From Acidobacteriota bacterium (GTDB lineage Bacteria; Acidobacteriota; Terriglobia; Bryobacterales; Bryobacteraceae), in NCBI GenBank assembly GCA_026394055.1, contig JAPKYZ010000084.1, forward strand, positions 1-46,081: DNA of 46,081 nt, read 5' to 3'. Shown here piece after piece: positions 44,375-46,081 of this stretch. The translations under genes were made by a program, and so were the position numbers. A model generated the notes under the pieces. That model was given only the letters and a program-made list of their open reading frames with translations, ran no database searches and was not told the DNA's origin. The stretch's first letter is position 1; every line of letters begins with the position of its first letter.

Positions 44375-45799
44375 ATGTCTGCTCTTTCGCGCCGCTCCTT
44401 TCTGGCCACCGCTGCCGCGCCTCTGGTGGCGACGGCTGCTCCGGCGAAGCCCAATATTGTCTACATCTTGTGTGACGACCTGGGCTATGGCGACTTGCGT
44501 TGCTACAACCCGGAATCGAAGATCCCCACGCCCCATGTCGACCGGTTTGCCGCGCAGGGCGTGCGGTTCACTGACGCGCACTCGCCTTCGTCGGTCTGCA
44601 CGCCCACTCGCTACGGCATTTTGACCGGGCGCTACTGCTGGCGGTCGAGATTGAAAAAGGGTGTGCTCGATGGCAAGTCACCCAGCTTGATTGAGCCCGG
44701 CCGGATGACCGTGGCATCGATGCTGAAGGCGCAGGGGTACCGTACGGCCGGGGTGGGGAAGTGGCACTTGGGGCTGGGCACCGAAGCGGAAACCAACTAC
44801 AACCAGCCGCTGAAGCCCTCACCGCTCGACTTTGGGTTTGACTCGTACTTCGGCATCCCCGCCTCGCTCGACATGGAGCCGTACCTCTACTTTGAGAACA
44901 ACCGCGCCGTCGAGCCGCCCACCGGGCAAGTGGCCGGTATCCGCCAAAAGCGCGGCATCTATTGGCGTGAAGGGCGCATGGCCCCCAGCTTCAAGCATGC
45001 CGACGTGTTGCCGGCGCTGACGCGCAAAGCGGTGGAGTTTATCCGTCAACCTCCGCCACAGCCCTTCTTTCTCTACTTGCCGCTGACGGGGCCGCATACG
45101 CCGTGGCTGCCGTCGGACAAGTTCAAGGGCCGCTCCGGCGCTGGTCCCTATGGCGACTTTGCGGCCATGGTGGATGATGCGATTGGGCAGGTGTTGGGGG
45201 CGCTGGACGACAAGAAGCTGGCGAGCAACACGCTGGTGGTGGTCACCAGTGACAATGGCGCGCACTGGCTGCCGGACGAGATTGCCGAATGGGGCCACCG
45301 CTCCAATGGCGCGCTGCGCGGGCAGAAGGCGGACGTCTATGACGGTGGCCACCGCATTCCCTTCATGGCTCGCTGGCCGGGGCACATCAAGGCGGGGACT
45401 ACCTCGAACGCCCTCACCTGCTTGACCGACCTGATGGCGACCGCGGCCGACATCACGGGCACGGCCTTGCCCGCCGGCGCCGGTGAGGACAGCTTCTCGA
45501 TGCTGCCAGCGCTGGAAGGCAAGACGGGGAAACGGACGGCGATCGTCCATCATTCCGCCAACGGCCATTTCGTGATCCGGGATGGTGACTGGAAGCTGCA
45601 TGTGGGCCTCGGCTCCGGTGGCTTCACGCCTCCCGTTGAGGTAACGCCAACGCCGGGTGAGCCCGCGGGCGAGCTGTTCAACCTAAAAGATGACCCGGCC
45701 GAGCAGCGCAATTTCTACGCGGCGCAGCCCGCGGTGGTAGCGCGGTTGACGGCGCTGCTTGCCCGTTATCAGGCGGACGGACGCAGCCGGCCGGCGTAG
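44375..45799 (+). CDS. Tat-exported sulfatase (formylglycine type)
   Basis: 474 residues. N-terminus ALSRRSFLATAAAPLVATAAP is a Tat signal. Sulfatase hallmarks: NIVYILCDDLGYGD (metal-binding Asp34-Asp35), CTPTRYGILTGRY with Cys75 in the CxPxR signature that is converted to formylglycine, GYRTAGVGKWHLG, and GPHTPW. Length and order fit the arylsulfatase-A-like family. It hydrolyses a sulfate ester in the periplasm; the substrate, probably a sulfated polysaccharide or aryl sulfate, cannot be told. The needed formylglycine-generating enzyme is not in the window. Confidence 0.93.
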   Translation: MSALSRRSFLATAAAPLVATAAPAKPNIVYILCDDLGYGDLRCYNPESKIPTPHVDRFAAQGVRFTDAHSPSSVCTPTRYGILTGRYCWRSRLKKGVLDGKSPSLIEPGRMTVASMLKAQGYRTAGVGKWHLGLGTEAETNYNQPLKPSPLDFGFDSYFGIPASLDMEPYLYFENNRAVEPPTGQVAGIRQKRGIYWREGRMAPSFKHADVLPALTRKAVEFIRQPPPQPFFLYLPLTGPHTPWLPSDKFKGRSGAGPYGDFAAMVDDAIGQVLGALDDKKLASNTLVVVTSDNGAHWLPDEIAEWGHRSNGALRGQKADVYDGGHRIPFMARWPGHIKAGTTSNALTCLTDLMATAADITGTALPAGAGEDSFSMLPALEGKTGKRTAIVHHSANGHFVIRDGDWKLHVGLGSGGFTPPVEVTPTPGEPAGELFNLKDDPAEQRNFYAAQPAVVARLTALLARYQADGRSRPA

Positions 45800-45806
45800 C
45801 TGAGGT

Positions 45807-45852
45807 GCTGAGGGGGCACTTGCCCTGGCTCCGCATGCGGGTGCCCCTCAGC
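45807..45852. terminator. Long bidirectional hairpin between convergent genes
   Basis: GCTGAGGGGGCAC (45807-45819) pairs with GTGCCCCTCAGC (45841-45852), 12 pairs with one bulged G, and the stem can be extended outward. It lies between the sulfatase stop and the end of the convergent gene. No T-run is present. Confidence 0.5.
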
Positions 45853-45867
45853 CTCACTGTGCCAGCT

Positions 45868-46081
45868 TCATTGCCCCAGCTTGCGCAGCGCCGCCTCGAT
45901 TCGATGCAACTCGGCCCGGTCACGCTTTACCTGGCCATTCAGGATGGCGGCACGGGCGCCTTTCAACAGCGCCACCGTATCGTTGCCCGGCACGGTGGAG
46001 AGAACGAACATCGTTGCGCCTCGCACTTCAGGGCCATTGTCGGCCAGCGTTCGAGCTGCGATCGCCATCGCCCGGCGCCGG
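45868..46081 (-). CDS. C-terminal fragment of unknown protein, cut by window edge
   Basis: About 71 C-terminal codons; the frame is open through the right edge. Sequence is helical (AMAIAARTLADNGPEVRGAT, ALLKGARAAILNGQVKRDRAELHRIEAALRKLGQ) with no recognised motif. It could be the end of a secreted or HEAT/TPR-like protein, but that is a guess. Confidence 0.5.
   Translation of the reverse strand, partial: RRRAMAIAARTLADNGPEVRGATMFVLSTVPGNDTVALLKGARAAILNGQVKRDRAELHRIEAALRKLGQ

Overview
The window is high-GC, densely coded bacterial chromosome, most likely from an acidobacterium of the Solibacter/Bryobacter group (Bryobacterales). Supporting signs are a CHRD protein ending in the Solibacter-type C-terminal domain (TIGR03437), a large carboxypeptidase-regulatory/TonB-dependent receptor of the Oar type, a truncated CRTAC1/TPR-like secreted protein, Tat-exported GMC and sulfatase enzymes, and a PEP-CTERM protein. 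No insertion sequence, prophage or CRISPR array was seen. Two tRNA genes (Gln-CUG and Phe-GAA) lie inside.

Layout. 1-2.3 kb: edge-truncated TPR/CRTAC1-like gene and a secreted triple-CHRD protein. 2.4-9.4 kb: a small conserved unknown, then a minus-strand block with proline dehydrogenase, a membrane zinc-ribbon-like protein, a bifunctional PBP1B-type peptidoglycan synthase and two exported TPR proteins that probably belong to the PBP operon. 9.5-23.5 kb: one tightly packed plus-strand operon of about 14 kb: DUF4159, a VWA/glutamine-amidotransferase-like membrane protein, a pseudo-caspase, a TPR-gluzincin peptidase, a MoxR AAA+ ATPase, DUF58, a BatA-type VWA protein and a very large DUF4175-type membrane/coiled-coil protein split by an in-frame amber codon. 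This is the best candidate for an undescribed multi-component system.

23.5-28.6 kb: NTF2-like protein, a matrixin-like secreted metalloprotease with a coupled secreted partner, and a class III CoA-transferase. 28.6-33.0 kb: tRNA-Gln, a CHAD protein next to an exopolyphosphatase (a polyphosphate module), and, divergently, two tandem thymidylate-kinase paralogues, the second with an altered P-loop and a histone-H1-like tail. 33.3-37.9 kb: Tat-exported small subunit plus GMC oxidoreductase, glycerophosphodiesterase, an exported unknown, tRNA-Phe with terminator. 38.1-40.1 kb: AraC regulator, Cys-rich mini-protein and an alpha/beta hydrolase lacking the usual catalytic His. 40.1-46.1 kb: TonB-dependent receptor, PEP-CTERM protein behind a palindromic operator, sulfatase, and an edge-truncated gene.

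A recurring feature is a TANNNT box placed so close to the start codon that the mRNA would be leaderless or nearly so, seen before at least five genes with no Shine-Dalgarno sequence. Functional calls rest on recognisable motifs read by eye; no database search was run.
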